In this document: piece by piece, positions 35,357-45,484 of the stretch | How the letters are laid out: every line of letters starts with the position of its first letter | How positions within the stretch are numbered: position 1 is the first letter of the stretch | Source: Aotearoamyces nothofagi | Lineage: Eukaryota; Ascomycota; Leotiomycetes; Leotiales; Tympanidaceae | Length of the DNA stretch: 64,000 bases | Assembly (NCBI GenBank): GCA_015345905.1 | Contig: JADDTR010000012.1 | Coordinates: forward strand, 318,578-382,577 | Direction of reading: 5' to 3' | Notes under the pieces: generated by a model | The model's database searches: none | Told to the model about the DNA's origin: nothing | What the model saw: the letters and a program-made list of their open reading frames with translations, nothing else | Made by a program: the position numbers and the translations under genes

Positions 35357-36358
35357 TCATCCTCTTCTGCCACCTGCCCGATATCCCATCTCGACGTCGG
35401 AATCGCCACCCTCGGTCAGTGACGTATAGATGCGTCCAATGATCGTCCGTCGTCCGATATTTGCCAAGGTGCTGCCGCCATTTCCTGCACGACTTCTACG
35501 GCCTCTACGACCACTACCATCGTCACGATAGCCGTTGCTGGTCTGCGACTGACCTTGCAGCTTGGATCCTGTAGACGTGTTCGAGTCACCAACTGCTAAT
35601 GGGACCACCGGTGCACGCCTTTTGAGCGTAACGCCGACAGCTTCGAAAATGAAAACTGCAATAAGTTCCATGAGAATGGCCATGCATAGCAAGATGGTAG
35701 TGTTGCCCGTGAGCGTGTTGAAAGACTTGGGGTTGGCAAAGGTACTAATGGCAGAGTATATCAAGCGGACAAGGATGAATGGTAGGGATGCCGCGATGGC
35801 GAAAAGAAGGCGCTTCTCGCCAGGTTCCGCGTGGGAGACGTGGACTGCTGTAAGGGCGGTCGAAACAAGCATCGCGACGTAAACAACGATGAACAGCGCA
35901 ACGCTGGCCTTGCTGAGTGGTTGTGGAACGTAAACACCAGTATTGCTGAAAGTGTCGCTGGCATTGATACCGCCAACAATGCCGAGAATAAAACCGACCA
36001 AGAGAACCGTCTGCACCAAGCGGAGGATTCTAGGCTGGATAAGCGTTCGTTTAGTCAAGTTGATACTGCTAATCACGCGGCTCAGAAGGCCAAGCCCGAC
36101 GAGCTCGAGGGGGGAGAGACCAATGTTCTGCAGGATGGACTCGCCCGTGTAGAGGGAGACACTGTCGGGGTGGTCGATCGTGGCAAGCTGGAAACACGAG
36201 CCGATGATACGTATCAGGGCGAAGACGGCGAGATAGAGCCAGCCGGAGCTTTTCCCAAAGCCATGACGAACACACAGCAGGACGGCGACGGCAAAGGCTG
36301 GCACGTAGAGGATGATCTCGGCAATGGAAACGCCGCCGCGGTAAGTGATCTTACCCAT
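35357..36358 (-). CDS. DUF7702 seven-TM membrane protein
   Basis: A single exon encodes 333 residues. Seven hydrophobic helices can be read: about residues 10-30, 40-60, 85-100, 110-132, 150-172, 185-207 and 222-245. The order of motifs (the N-terminal VSIAEIILYVPAF, then ALIRIIGSC) fits the fungal DUF7702 family of integral membrane proteins, whose function is unknown. The cytoplasmic tail after residue 255 is Ser/Gly/Arg-rich and ends in RAGGRRG. The protein could be receptor-like, but no ligand or G-protein link can be read from the sequence. It is convergent with the SDR gene. Confidence 0.88.
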   Translation of the reverse strand: MGKITYRGGVSIAEIILYVPAFAVAVLLCVRHGFGKSSGWLYLAVFALIRIIGSCFQLATIDHPDSVSLYTGESILQNIGLSPLELVGLGLLSRVISSINLTKRTLIQPRILRLVQTVLLVGFILGIVGGINASDTFSNTGVYVPQPLSKASVALFIVVYVAMLVSTALTAVHVSHAEPGEKRLLFAIAASLPFILVRLIYSAISTFANPKSFNTLTGNTTILLCMAILMELIAVFIFEAVGVTLKRRAPVVPLAVGDSNTSTGSKLQGQSQTSNGYRDDGSGRRGRRSRAGNGGSTLANIGRRTIIGRIYTSLTEGGDSDVEMGYRAGGRRG

Positions 36359-37087
36359 GATGGATACCCGACGAGAGATGTGAATGTGGGTAAAGTACTA
36401 TAACTGTATATTTAGGGTTTGCTGCTGAGAAGGAGAGAAGTTGTCTGTATGTAAGCCAGCGTCTGCAAACGAAGACTTGCTGTGTGATAGTGCGAGGACG
36501 CGAGGATGTCAGGACGTGAGGATATGAGGATACGAGCTGTGAGCTGTGAGCTATAAGCTGCGAGCTATAAGCCGTGAAGGCGTCAGAGATGAAGATGAAG
36601 AAGAAGAGAAAGAAGAAGAAAACAAAGCAAGGTATGGCAGACAAGGTCGCCTCGATCACATTCTAGGGAAGACAGAGGGTCTGCAGCAGCGACCGACAGA
36701 CCTTATATACCTACCTCCCTACCTCCCTCAGACACCTACCTGCCTGGGGCCACCCACCTAGGCAGGTAAGCAGGTGGCTGTCCTGATCCTGCACTGCAGC
36801 CAAGGGACGGCCCCCGTAGCCTGGCGCGGCCCTACCCTACGCCGGCGAAAAGCTTAAGGGACCTGCCAGGGCTGCCCCCGGGCGTTTAGGCGCACACGAT
36901 GCCAGGCCCGGGCCTAATCCTCGCACGAAAAACCACCCAGGAACACCGGGTCTGGGATGATATCGCACGAGCAGACAGAGGGGAGCGACCGAGCCGCGCG
37001 CGTACGCCAGGGATTGTTGCCGCCGCCGCCTCCTCCTCCTCTCTGTGCGCTGTACAGCAAGCCGTGGAGGTTCGGGCGGGCGAGTTG

Positions 37088-37135
37088 GGGAGATGGATCT
37101 CTGGGAAGATGGATCTCTGGGAAGATGGATCTCTG
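37088..37135 (+). repeat. 17-bp tandem repeat, three units
   Basis: The unit GGGAAGATGGATCTCTG is present three times in direct tandem; the first copy differs at one base. Confidence 0.85.
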
Positions 37136-37930
37136 ATGCCCCTCTGCTGCCCCGTCAGTCCAGTCCGCCCTACAAGCCCCGCGCAGAGCACCGTAGGCAT
37201 CCCAAGCCGCACGACAGCCTCATTGGCCCGTCGCACTGCTATCCCAACAAGGCTAGACGCAGAAGGCAGAGCAGGGGAGCGCACGAGCCACACACGCTGC
37301 GGGGACACAGCGGATCCGGGTCCGTGCCCGTGCCCTATCCCCACCCCCCAGGTCCTCCCGTGCACACCCTCGCTGTCAGCACTCGCGAGGAGTGCGAGCA
37401 GCGTCGTCTCTCGCCTCCCGTATACCTGCGGGAAGACATATACGCAGGCGCAAAGCGGTAACCTGTGCGATGTAGTAGCCTACGAAGCGGTAACCTATGC
37501 AGAGCAGTAGCCATCCCAACAGCCGCATCCCCTACAGAGAGAAGCCGCAGCCCGCAGCCCGCAGAGATCCACCGACCCTCCCCACCCATCCTACCCATCC
37601 TACCCATCCCGCAGCAGCAGCAGGCAGCCCAGTAAAAAAAAACGCATGACCCGGCCCGACCGTCGGTATCGTACCCACTCGCCCCCCAACAGTGACGAGC
37701 ACGCCCGCCCCCCGTCAGGCCAGGCCGGCCAGCCTCGCGAACCCCAGGCTTCCGACCGCCTACCGCTACACACCACACGGCACAGACGCAGGCGCAGCGG
37801 TACGACGACAGCCAGCCCTATCCCGGCGCGTCGAGAAGACGGGCCCGATCCGAGCCCTGGGAGGGGTCTAGAGGACCGGCCTGCTTAGGCGATAGGGAGA
37901 GGAGGTGCCCCGGGACGCTCTCTTGGGTTG

Positions 37931-38026
37931 GTAGATAGATAGATAGATAGAAACCTAGAAACCTAGAAACCTAGAAACCTAGAAACCTAGAAACCTAGAA
38001 ACCTAGAAACCTAGAAACCTAGAAAA
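37931..38026 (+). repeat. GATA run followed by an 8-bp tandem array
   Basis: A GATA microsatellite of about four to five units (37932-37949) runs directly into nine and a half perfect units of GAAACCTA (37950-38025). The unit is not the ascomycete telomere repeat TTAGGG or its complement, although it shares CCTA. Confidence 0.9.
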
Positions 38027-38471
38027 GACAGACAGACCAATAAGCAGATCCCCATCACGACACAACCTGAGATTTTCAACTCGAGCACTTCAGGCAAGGT
38101 AGGTAGCTACCCGTGCGTGCGGCACTGCTTCAGGACCACTCGCCAAAAAAATCTACAGGATGAGGGCTTATTTCCATATACACATACACATAGTCGCATC
38201 TTAGCAATTGGGGGAGAGAGAGAAACAACTTTGGTGTTTGTTTCGCGGTAGGTTAGAGAGTAAATGGGTATTTAGACTAAGCACTCGTCATCGCCCAGTC
38301 ATGCACAACGCGTCCTACTGGAATCTAGCCCGAGGTGGGGAGAGAAAGAGACTCCGTCAACTGGCCCCCGAACGCCCTTGCAATGCAACCGATTTTTGGC
38401 CAATCCTGTCCCCGCCGTAGATGCCGCGTGCCCCTGCGAAACTCTTCACCGAACGCCTTTTCCGTATCCGT

Positions 38472-39718
38472 TTACGTGGCGTTCGGATCTGGCACCCACA
38501 GTACAACCTCTTTATCAGCCGACGCGAATAGGTTGTACCGCGGGTTGAAGGCGAGCACGGACGCCTGGGTCTTGTGTTCCAGCTCGCGGATCGGTATCAA
38601 CTTTTTGTCCGCAGCTGGTATCAACGTATCCCACACGAGCACATTCTCCCGTCGAGCACCGCTCAACACGAACCTGCCATCCGGGGAGAAACAGCAGTCA
38701 CCACTACTCTCCAGGAGCTCCTCCGTCGGCTGAGTGGGGTTCATCTTGTGCTGTCCTGGAGCGGAGCGTCCGGTTCCGCCTGCCTTTCGGTGTAGAAACC
38801 CCTTCAGACCTCCGTCAAAGGCGTCAAGGAGGAAATGACCGTGGCCTGTTGTCCCCACAAGGAGGGACTTTCCATCGTTGGAGAACTCTAGCTTGTTCCA
38901 ACCCCAGCTGACAGAGCCCGGATCAAGTTGGTGAGAGTGCTGCAGCATGTCAAATGTCGCGAATGGCTCCTTGTCGAAGTTGCGGAAGTCATAGAGAAGG
39001 ACCGTCTGGGCTGCAGGAGACGCGATCGCGATGACATTGGCGGATGGGTCAAAAGCTGCGAGATACGGAGACTGGAGGAATAGCTTCCCGACGGAATTCT
39101 GTGACAGTGCATCCCATAGCCGTACAGTGTTATCTTCACTGCAAGAGAGGAAAGTATCTGCTCCTGGATTCATCGCAAGGCATGTAACGGCCTTCTCATG
39201 GCCTTTGAAATATCGAATGAAGGAATTGTCATGTGTGGAAAGATATCTGATGATGTCTTTGAGGAAATGATTCACTTAGCGTGTGCAATGTAGATATTCG
39301 AGGGTCAAACTCACCATTCTCTTTCGTACTTGCGTATATGATACAGGACGAGGTATGGGTGAACTTGGCAAGCTTGACGCCATACTTCTTGCTGAGGCAG
39401 GTTTTGAAGTGTTTCCCCTCCTTCACATTGTATATCTGAATTGACTCGTCTGACTCGGATGTCATCAGAAGGTCGCCCGGGTCATCAAAGTCGAGAGAGA
39501 GGATCGAAGCCGCTTGGTCCTTGTCCTCCGTCCTGCGAAATAGCTACAGAGGTTAGTGAAGAACCATTTAGGTCAATAAGAAGCCTTACTTTGGTAGGCC
39601 GATAGGCATTAATAACATCAGCGACCCTGGCAGTAGAAGATGGGCCATTGATTTGTCTGCTTAGGCCATTCGTAGAAGCGCGCGGGGAATCTAGCGCCAT
39701 AGGAGTGGAGACAGACAT
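38472..39718 (-). CDS. SWD2: WD40 protein SWD2 (COMPASS / cleavage factor subunit)
   Basis: Three exons (39718-39590, 39543-39315, 39256-38472) give 380 residues. Swd2 (WDR82) is shared by the Set1/COMPASS H3K4 methyltransferase and the cleavage and polyadenylation machinery. After a Ser/Pro-rich start, WD repeats begin near residue 40 (SILSLDFDDPGDLLMTSESD), with clear blades at IRYFKGHEKAVTCLAMNP, NTVRLWDAL, CCFSPDGRFVLSGAR and ENVLVWDTL, and a final DKEVVLWVPD near the C terminus. The loop around residues 260-310, with a Gly/Lys-rich insertion, is longer than in yeast. The start was chosen because it gives MSVSTPMAL and joins cleanly through a phase-0 intron. It is divergent to OAC1. Confidence 0.93.
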
Positions 39719-40240
39719 TGTGAAGTTGAGGATATCAAGAAGATCACTCGTGCGCAAAGTTGAGAGGATACAGGCCTCAGTGAAAATCCTTCTACCAAAC
39801 CATTGCGGGGGGCGAACCTTTGGGTTTTGCAATGAATATTCACTTAGGTTGTTCGCGAGGCAGCGCCCTGTCGCGCAGCCTTCCCAAACCTGAGGCTGCG
39901 AGAAATTTAAGCGTCTGTCTGCACCTGCAAGGTCATTCCGAAGCCGGCGGTGCGGACTCAAGATCCGCAGGTATGGTTGGCTGCTAGACTTGCTAATGGC
40001 GGCAGCGACAGGTCCCCTAGAAAAGAAATATCAGGTGGTCGCGCTGTTTGCCTATATAAGTTACAGTAAGGTGGACTACTAAGACTGACAGTAAGGGCTC
40101 CCTGACTGTGCGGCGGAAGGCTTGTCAGCATATACCACAAACCCGGTAAAGCTCCTCCAACACGAACAGTTTCGAGCTGGCTTCGCAATATCAAAACATA
40201 TATAAAACCCCTCCTGTAGGGCTCCGGAAGGGGAAATAAC
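39719..40240. promoter_or_regulatory. Divergent upstream region of SWD2 and OAC1
   Basis: The 522 bases separate two start codons pointing away from each other. A TATATAAA lies just before the OAC1 start; nothing comparable was seen on the SWD2 side. Confidence 0.5.
40199..40206 (+). promoter_or_regulatory. TATA-like element before OAC1
   Basis: TATATAAA lies 35 bases before the OAC1 ATG at 40241. If used as a TATA box, the transcript leader would be very short, so it may be coincidental. Confidence 0.35.
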
Positions 40241-41319
40241 ATGTCGACCACTCTGGGGTGAGTCAAAGCTGTTTTGCGCCGAGTTATTGAGCTAACAACA
40301 TCACAGCGCATTCATTGCTGGAGGCATTGCTGCTTGTGGTGCAGTGACAGCAACACATCCATTCGAGACCGTAAAGATTCGGTGAGATCCATCCAGGCTC
40401 TGCGGACCATATCCTTTGCTAATTCCCGGCGCATAGCATGCAACTGCAGGGCGAGCTTCAGGACAAGAGTCATCAGCCGAAATTATACAAGGGACCGATC
40501 CATGGTGTTTCTGTCATCGTCCGCAATGAGGGCCTTGGCGGCATCTACCGTGGCATTGGCGCTGCGTACGTCTACCAGATGATCCTTAACGGCTGCCGAC
40601 TAGGATTCTACGAGCCTTTACGTTCCGGCATAGCTTCTGCGCTCTACAATGACTCCAAGGTTCAGTCTCTGCCTGTGAATATCTTTTCGGGCGCAACATC
40701 AGGGATCTTGGGTGCGGCAGCTGGCAGTCCTTTCTTTCTCGTGAAGACGAGATTACAGAGCTTCTCTCCATTTGCACCGGTCGGAACGCAGCATACCTAC
40801 AAGAACGCAGTGGATGGTATGGGCCAGATCTTCAAGGCCGAGGGTGTCAAGGGGCTATATAGAGGAGTGGGAGCAGCGATGGTCAGAACTGGCTTTGGCA
40901 GCTCAGTACAATTACCTACATATTTCTTCGCTAAAAGGAGACTCGTGAAGCATCTAGGCATGGAAGAAGGCCCAGCTTTGCACTTGGCAAGTAGCACAGC
41001 TAGTGGCTTTGTCGTTTGTTGCGTAATGCACCCACCAGGTAGGTTATCAACGACGATGTTACAACTCAGATTTCTAACATCATCACTAGATACTATCATG
41101 TCACGGATGTATAACCAGAACGGTAATTTATACAATGGTGTATTTGACTGTTTAGGCAAAACTATCCGGACAGAAGGTTTTTTGGCTATCTACAAAGGAT
41201 ACCTGCCACATCTGGCCAGGATCCTACCTCATACTATTTTGACTCTCAGTTTTGCAGAGCAAACGAATAAGCTTATGCGCAAGTTAGAGAAGAAGATCTT
41301 GCCAGGAACTGCAATCTAA
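40241..41319 (+). CDS. OAC1: Mitochondrial oxaloacetate/sulfate carrier (Oac1 type)
   Basis: Four exons (40241-40257, 40307-40381, 40437-41038, 41090-41319) give 307 residues. Members of this SLC25 group carry oxaloacetate, sulfate and related anions across the mitochondrial inner membrane. The three repeat signatures are present: HPFETVKIR near residue 24, SPFFLVKTRLQS near 122, and HPPDTIMSRMY near 230. Each is followed by a G-[IL]-Y-[RK]-G motif (GGIYRGIGA, KGLYRGVGA, LAIYKGYLP). The first exon is 17 bases. The third intron is 51 bases, in frame and stop-free; its removal restores the third signature. Oac1 is the best fit by overall sequence, though transport substrate is inferred. Confidence 0.92.
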
Positions 41320-41502
41320 AGCTTTATGCTTCTACCTGCGCGTTACGCGGCTCTGCCCGGCGCTTGGCTTTGCCCGATACTGTATATAGTACTGTTTTAT
41401 AGAAGCTAGATCCGTACACGGGGCGGAAAAGTGTTTTGGGCTTTGGTGGTAATTGTATAGGATATTCTGGTCGCGGAACTTTAGCTCCTGCTACGTAGGC
41501 GT

Positions 41503-42710
41503 TCATCCATTGATAGACCTTGAGCATCCATAGCAAAGAATTTCGTGGTTTTGACCCTCGTGACTTGTCGGCCGGGCATCAAAGTTTTGATCACCTCCCC
41601 AGTTATTTATCCCATCTGTACCTTCGGCAACTGGAAGTCCGCAGAGTCCGCAAGCCGTTGTGCCATCTCCAGAAACTGGGGCTTTAAGCTTACTTGAAGT
41701 GCGGACGACGTTCGCTACAATAGAAGGGTAGTTCTCCTCCACAGACTCGAAGTACTGTGCCATAAGATCATCAATCGTTGTTGACTTAGAGGATGCTGAG
41801 AGTTGAGTGGGGGAACTTTGAAGGATGATAAGATCAGTGAGCGGAGGTGATGTTAGAGATGAGAAAGTCACGAGTTCATTCTTCAGAAGATCTCGTAGTG
41901 GATAGTGGAAATTGACGCCAAATGGCGACATACCGTCCGAGACCTGCCATGGAAGGGAGAAACCCCGCCCTTTAGCAGTCTCCACGAGTGTCTTCTCAGC
42001 AAGGCGAGTAGTGGAATCACCGAAAAGAATGCTTTCGCAGCTATTCTTCCTCGCGATGTCTACTAGAAGGCGGCTTAACAGGGTAGAGGCAATATCAACC
42101 CTCGATGTAGCTGAAGATACTGACTTCAGGATATCTTGCAGCTTATCTTTGTTTAAAGGAGACTGATCACTTGCTCCAGGATGGTTCAGGCCCAAGGTTG
42201 TCCAGTTAATGCTTGGGAGATCCACAGCGTCCGTGAGGCTGGCATTCACGTAGGTGTGCTTCGAGAATCTGCTCTTTATGTTTTCTAGCAACCTAGAAGA
42301 TCTCTCCAATGCCGTAGAATCTTCAAAATCATCATCGATATGTGTCACAATAAGCTCATATGAAGTCCTTCCCATTCGATTAAACTGGGCCTGCAGCTGG
42401 TTGTCCAAGATGTAGAGAAGGGAGGTAGAACATGGCCCGAAGGAGATGGGGAGTAAAAGTTTCTTCGGTGTCTTCATAGTAGACCCGCGGGCTCTGTATG
42501 TTTCTATACGTTTAATCGCCTTTGTAGTCACATAATGGGTGAAGCATTTCCTTGTAGAGGTCAGCTAAGAACACAAAACATCTCGTGGAAGAAAACATAC
42601 TCGCAGACTTGGTCAGCTCGAATTTTGAGTCTTGCCTCTAAGATGTTGCATCTCTGGCAGAGGGACGGAGACAGATCCTCGGAATCTCCGGTATCTTTTC
42701 CTAGCACCAT
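41503..42710 (-). CDS. CTU2: Cytoplasmic tRNA 2-thiolation protein 2 (Ctu2/Ncs2)
   Basis: Two exons (42710-42601, 42550-41503) give 385 residues. Ctu2 pairs with the ATP-pyrophosphatase Ctu1/Ncs6 to thiolate U34 of tRNA Lys, Glu and Gln in the Urm1 pathway. The N-terminal cysteine pairs CQRC (residues about 19-22) and CEKC (about 36-39) are formed across the intron, and a C-terminal set CGLC...CYGC closes the protein. The conserved segment with SFGPCSTSLLYIL and DDLMAQYFESVEENYPS identifies the family. It is a normal length for fungi. It is convergent with OAC1 (183 bases between stops) and divergent to the PTM1-type gene. Confidence 0.93.
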
Positions 42711-43046
42711 GTTGTGACCTACGACGTTGTATGATGGTGATCATAACTTCGCAACGGTAGGCTAAATTTTAAAGTTGCGCCAACTTGATGGTTTGCTGAC
42801 ACGGCTATTTCCGAGCGAGGATGGGGATTGCGACAACGTTGCTTATTTGGCGCGGTGCTTGTATCTCGGGACAACGAGCTCATCCAATGCCCATTTAATG
42901 TTGTAGACTTGTATTACCCTTCGGAACCTCCGCAACAGCTTCTTACTGTCACTTCTTGTTTTATATGACGTAAAGCATCCAGAACTCTTGGAAAACCTTG
43001 GAGACGCGCTGAATTGCAATCAATAGCCCGCGAGGCTGCGGCAAAT
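42711..43046. promoter_or_regulatory. Divergent upstream region of CTU2 and PTM1-type gene
   Basis: Only 336 bases separate the start codons, so this is a compact bidirectional promoter. No distinctive element was recognised. Confidence 0.5.
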
Positions 43047-45028
43047 ATGAGGAGCTCGCTATTTGCCATCTTCCTTCTGGGGCTGTCGGTTTGGACAGTC
43101 AATGCTGTGGAAGTCCGATTGGTGAGACCTCATAATCCATATCTACTTCCCAAGTTAACACCAGTTCTAGGATCAGAAAGACGAGAACAGACAGCGATGC
43201 GCGGGCATGTACAGCCGGAAAGCTTGGGGTGGACCCGTCGAACCTTTTATACTCACAAAATTCGTAAAAGCTGATAAGGAAACGACGGATGATCCTATAG
43301 TCAGTCTGATAATCTTCGAATGGGGCGATGAGGAGCTTATTGGCATCTATCCAACGCCAGATTCGCTGCTAGTATGTCTGTGACGTCTATATGCCTGGAA
43401 TTTAGACTGATATTTACCTTAGAAAGAGTTCATCTGCGATCAGGAGAATGTCAACAACAACTTCTGTAATAGTACAGAGATTGGGGAGTTTATTTTGTCT
43501 CCTAATGTCACGGAGACATCGAAGCTCTACATCGAGACTCAAGCCATACACCTCAATGACCCACCTGCAGTCCACTATCAGATCAAAAAGACCGGATATT
43601 ACTGTGTTGGCACATATGGCTACAGTGCAAACGAGTACACAGCGATTGTAGAGTTTCGTAATGCTTATGGCGAGCTACCAGCTGCACAGATTGCGAAACT
43701 CCCATTTTACGGTGGGCTGACGATAGTATACGCCGTTCTAGCCGCGTAAGTGCAAGATATCTTTGCTTGATCAGCACCAAAACTAATGTCCTCCCAGATT
43801 TTGGGCTTTCTTCTATGCTCAACACCGACATGATATTCGTGAGTTTAGCATGCTCCAAGCCAACGGGATGTGGAAACTGACAAGACAACCCAGTTCCTGT
43901 GCAGAACTATATTACAGCCATTGTATTATTCCTTATTGTCGAGATGTTAATGACATGGGGATTTTACGGTTCGTACCACTATGATTTCTTGATCGCATGC
44001 GCTGATAAGACAGACTACCAAAATCGAAACGGCGCCAATGCTGGATCAAAAGCGTTAATGATTGTCGTTGCAGTTCTTAATGCTGCGCGAAACTCATTTT
44101 CCTTCTTTTTACTACTGATCGTGTGCATGGGCTACGGAGTAGTTAAACCTAGTCTTGGCAAGACGATGGTCTACGTACGTTGGCTGGCTGCCGCACATTT
44201 TGTCTTTGGATTGATCTATTCAATTGCAAGCTTAATGATTACACCAGATAGTGCAGGTATGGAATTACTGTCTATTAATACTTCTCCTAAATATCTAATC
44301 AACTCCTAGGTCCCCTCGTTCTATTCGTCATTCTCCCCCTTGCTGGCACATTAACAGCGTTCTATGTGTGGACGTTGAACTCACTTAGCTTCACGATGAG
44401 AGATCTCATGGAACGGAAACAGACTGTCAAGGCTGGAATGTATCGAAAGCTGTGGTACTGCATACTTATAAGTATCCTGGTAATCTTTGGGTTCTTCTTT
44501 TTCAATAGCTTTACCTTTGCTGGAGTGAATGATCCAGACTTCGTGCCAAACAATTGGCAGACAAGGTGGTTCATCTTAGATGGGTGGCTGAACCTAGTTT
44601 ACCTTGCAGATGTAGCGTTTATTTGCTACATGTGGCTGCCAACTGCTAATAATCGCAGATTTGCTATGAGTGATGAGGTAAGCCTATCTAATGTGAAGTG
44701 TGCAGTATTTTACTAACATTTGACATAGCTCGCACAAGATGATGAAGGCTTTGAGATTTCTGATTTTGGTGCCGGTGAGTCAGATGATGAAGAGGAGGGG
44801 CGAGGGGACAGAACAGAGCCAGGCCAGGAAGGACCGCGATATGATCCCCCTAGTAAGGCAGTGGCAAAGCCAGCCACGAATCCTGATTCCAGTACTACTC
44901 GGGATTTACCACGAGACTCATTGGATGGGGAGACAATCTTTGCAGTGGGTGAAGATGGGGACAAATGGTCAGATGATGAAGTTGATGACCCGAGTGAGGG
45001 TAAAAAGTTGGTTGGAAAAGGAGAATAG
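43047..45028 (+). CDS. PTM1-type seven-TM protein (lung seven-TM receptor family)
   Basis: Seven exons (43047-43121, 43171-43371, 43423-43745, 43798-43838, 43894-44256, 44310-44677, 44729-45028) give 556 residues. A signal peptide (residues 1-20, LFAIFLLGLSVWTVNA) is followed by a lumenal domain to about residue 185 that has several cysteines (FICDQ, NFCNST) and N-glycosylation sites (NST, NVT). Seven membrane helices then run from about residue 190 to 430. The cytoplasmic tail is acidic and Ser-rich. The family (yeast Ptm1 and YHL017W, animal GPR107/108/TMEM87) is Golgi/endosome associated and involved in trafficking; receptor function in fungi is unproven. All splice junctions are in frame and the transmembrane part is strongly family-like. 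Confidence 0.93.
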
Positions 45029-45484
45029 ATAACAGAAATCATTGTCATTTTAGAAGAATCCTAGGGTTTGGCAATAATTCAAGCAGTTTACATTAACATC
45101 AGAGGTTCATACTACTATCACATAATTAAATGCCGAAGGTGATGATGCCATGGCGTGGTTGGAATTTTCATTTCGAGCCGGTCTAAAATGCCGCTACTGT
45201 TGTCTGGAAACATAAGAACACAAAGAATAGCACGCCATAACCAACGCATAAGAGAGACAAGAAAGAATCAAAAGATCTAGGATCCTGTATCTAACCAGCG
45301 TATGTCCATCCCACGAAATGGGAATGGCTGACATTGCGATATCGAAAGAAAAGAAAATACTCAGAAAACCAATGCAGAAGTCCAAATTTACCAATCTCAA
45401 AACTGTCGACTTCAATCCATGAACATGTCATTTGTACTCTTCATTCCACCATATGTCTTCCGTAATTTGTTCACTGAGCCTCCA
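45029..45484. other. Intergenic between convergent genes
   Basis: The 456 bases hold the 3' ends of the PTM1-type and Gln-rich genes. No other feature was seen. Confidence 0.5.

Larger units (their letters stand above)
36359..38471. other. GC-rich intergenic region with repeats, no gene supported
   Basis: This is the longest gap in the window, 2.1 kb. Overlapping open frames occur on both strands (36886-37888) but have biased composition and no domain. It holds direct repeats: a 17-bp unit three times (37088-37135), GCTGTGA-type repeats near 36535-36570, ACCTACCTCC repeats near 36705-36780, and the array at 37931-38026. Confidence 0.55.

Noticed and set aside
36886-37888. Overlapping long frames on both strands in the GC-rich gap
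   Set aside because: High GC lowers stop frequency; peptides are Arg/Pro/Ser-biased and show no domain or consistent splice structure.
37950-38025. Telomere-like repeat
   Set aside because: The unit GAAACCTA is not TTAGGG or its complement, and flanking genes are ordinary interior housekeeping genes.
41324-41536. Minus-strand frame overlapping the CTU2 3' end
   Set aside because: Out of frame with CTU2, which already ends with its family C terminus; no splice signal supports joining it.
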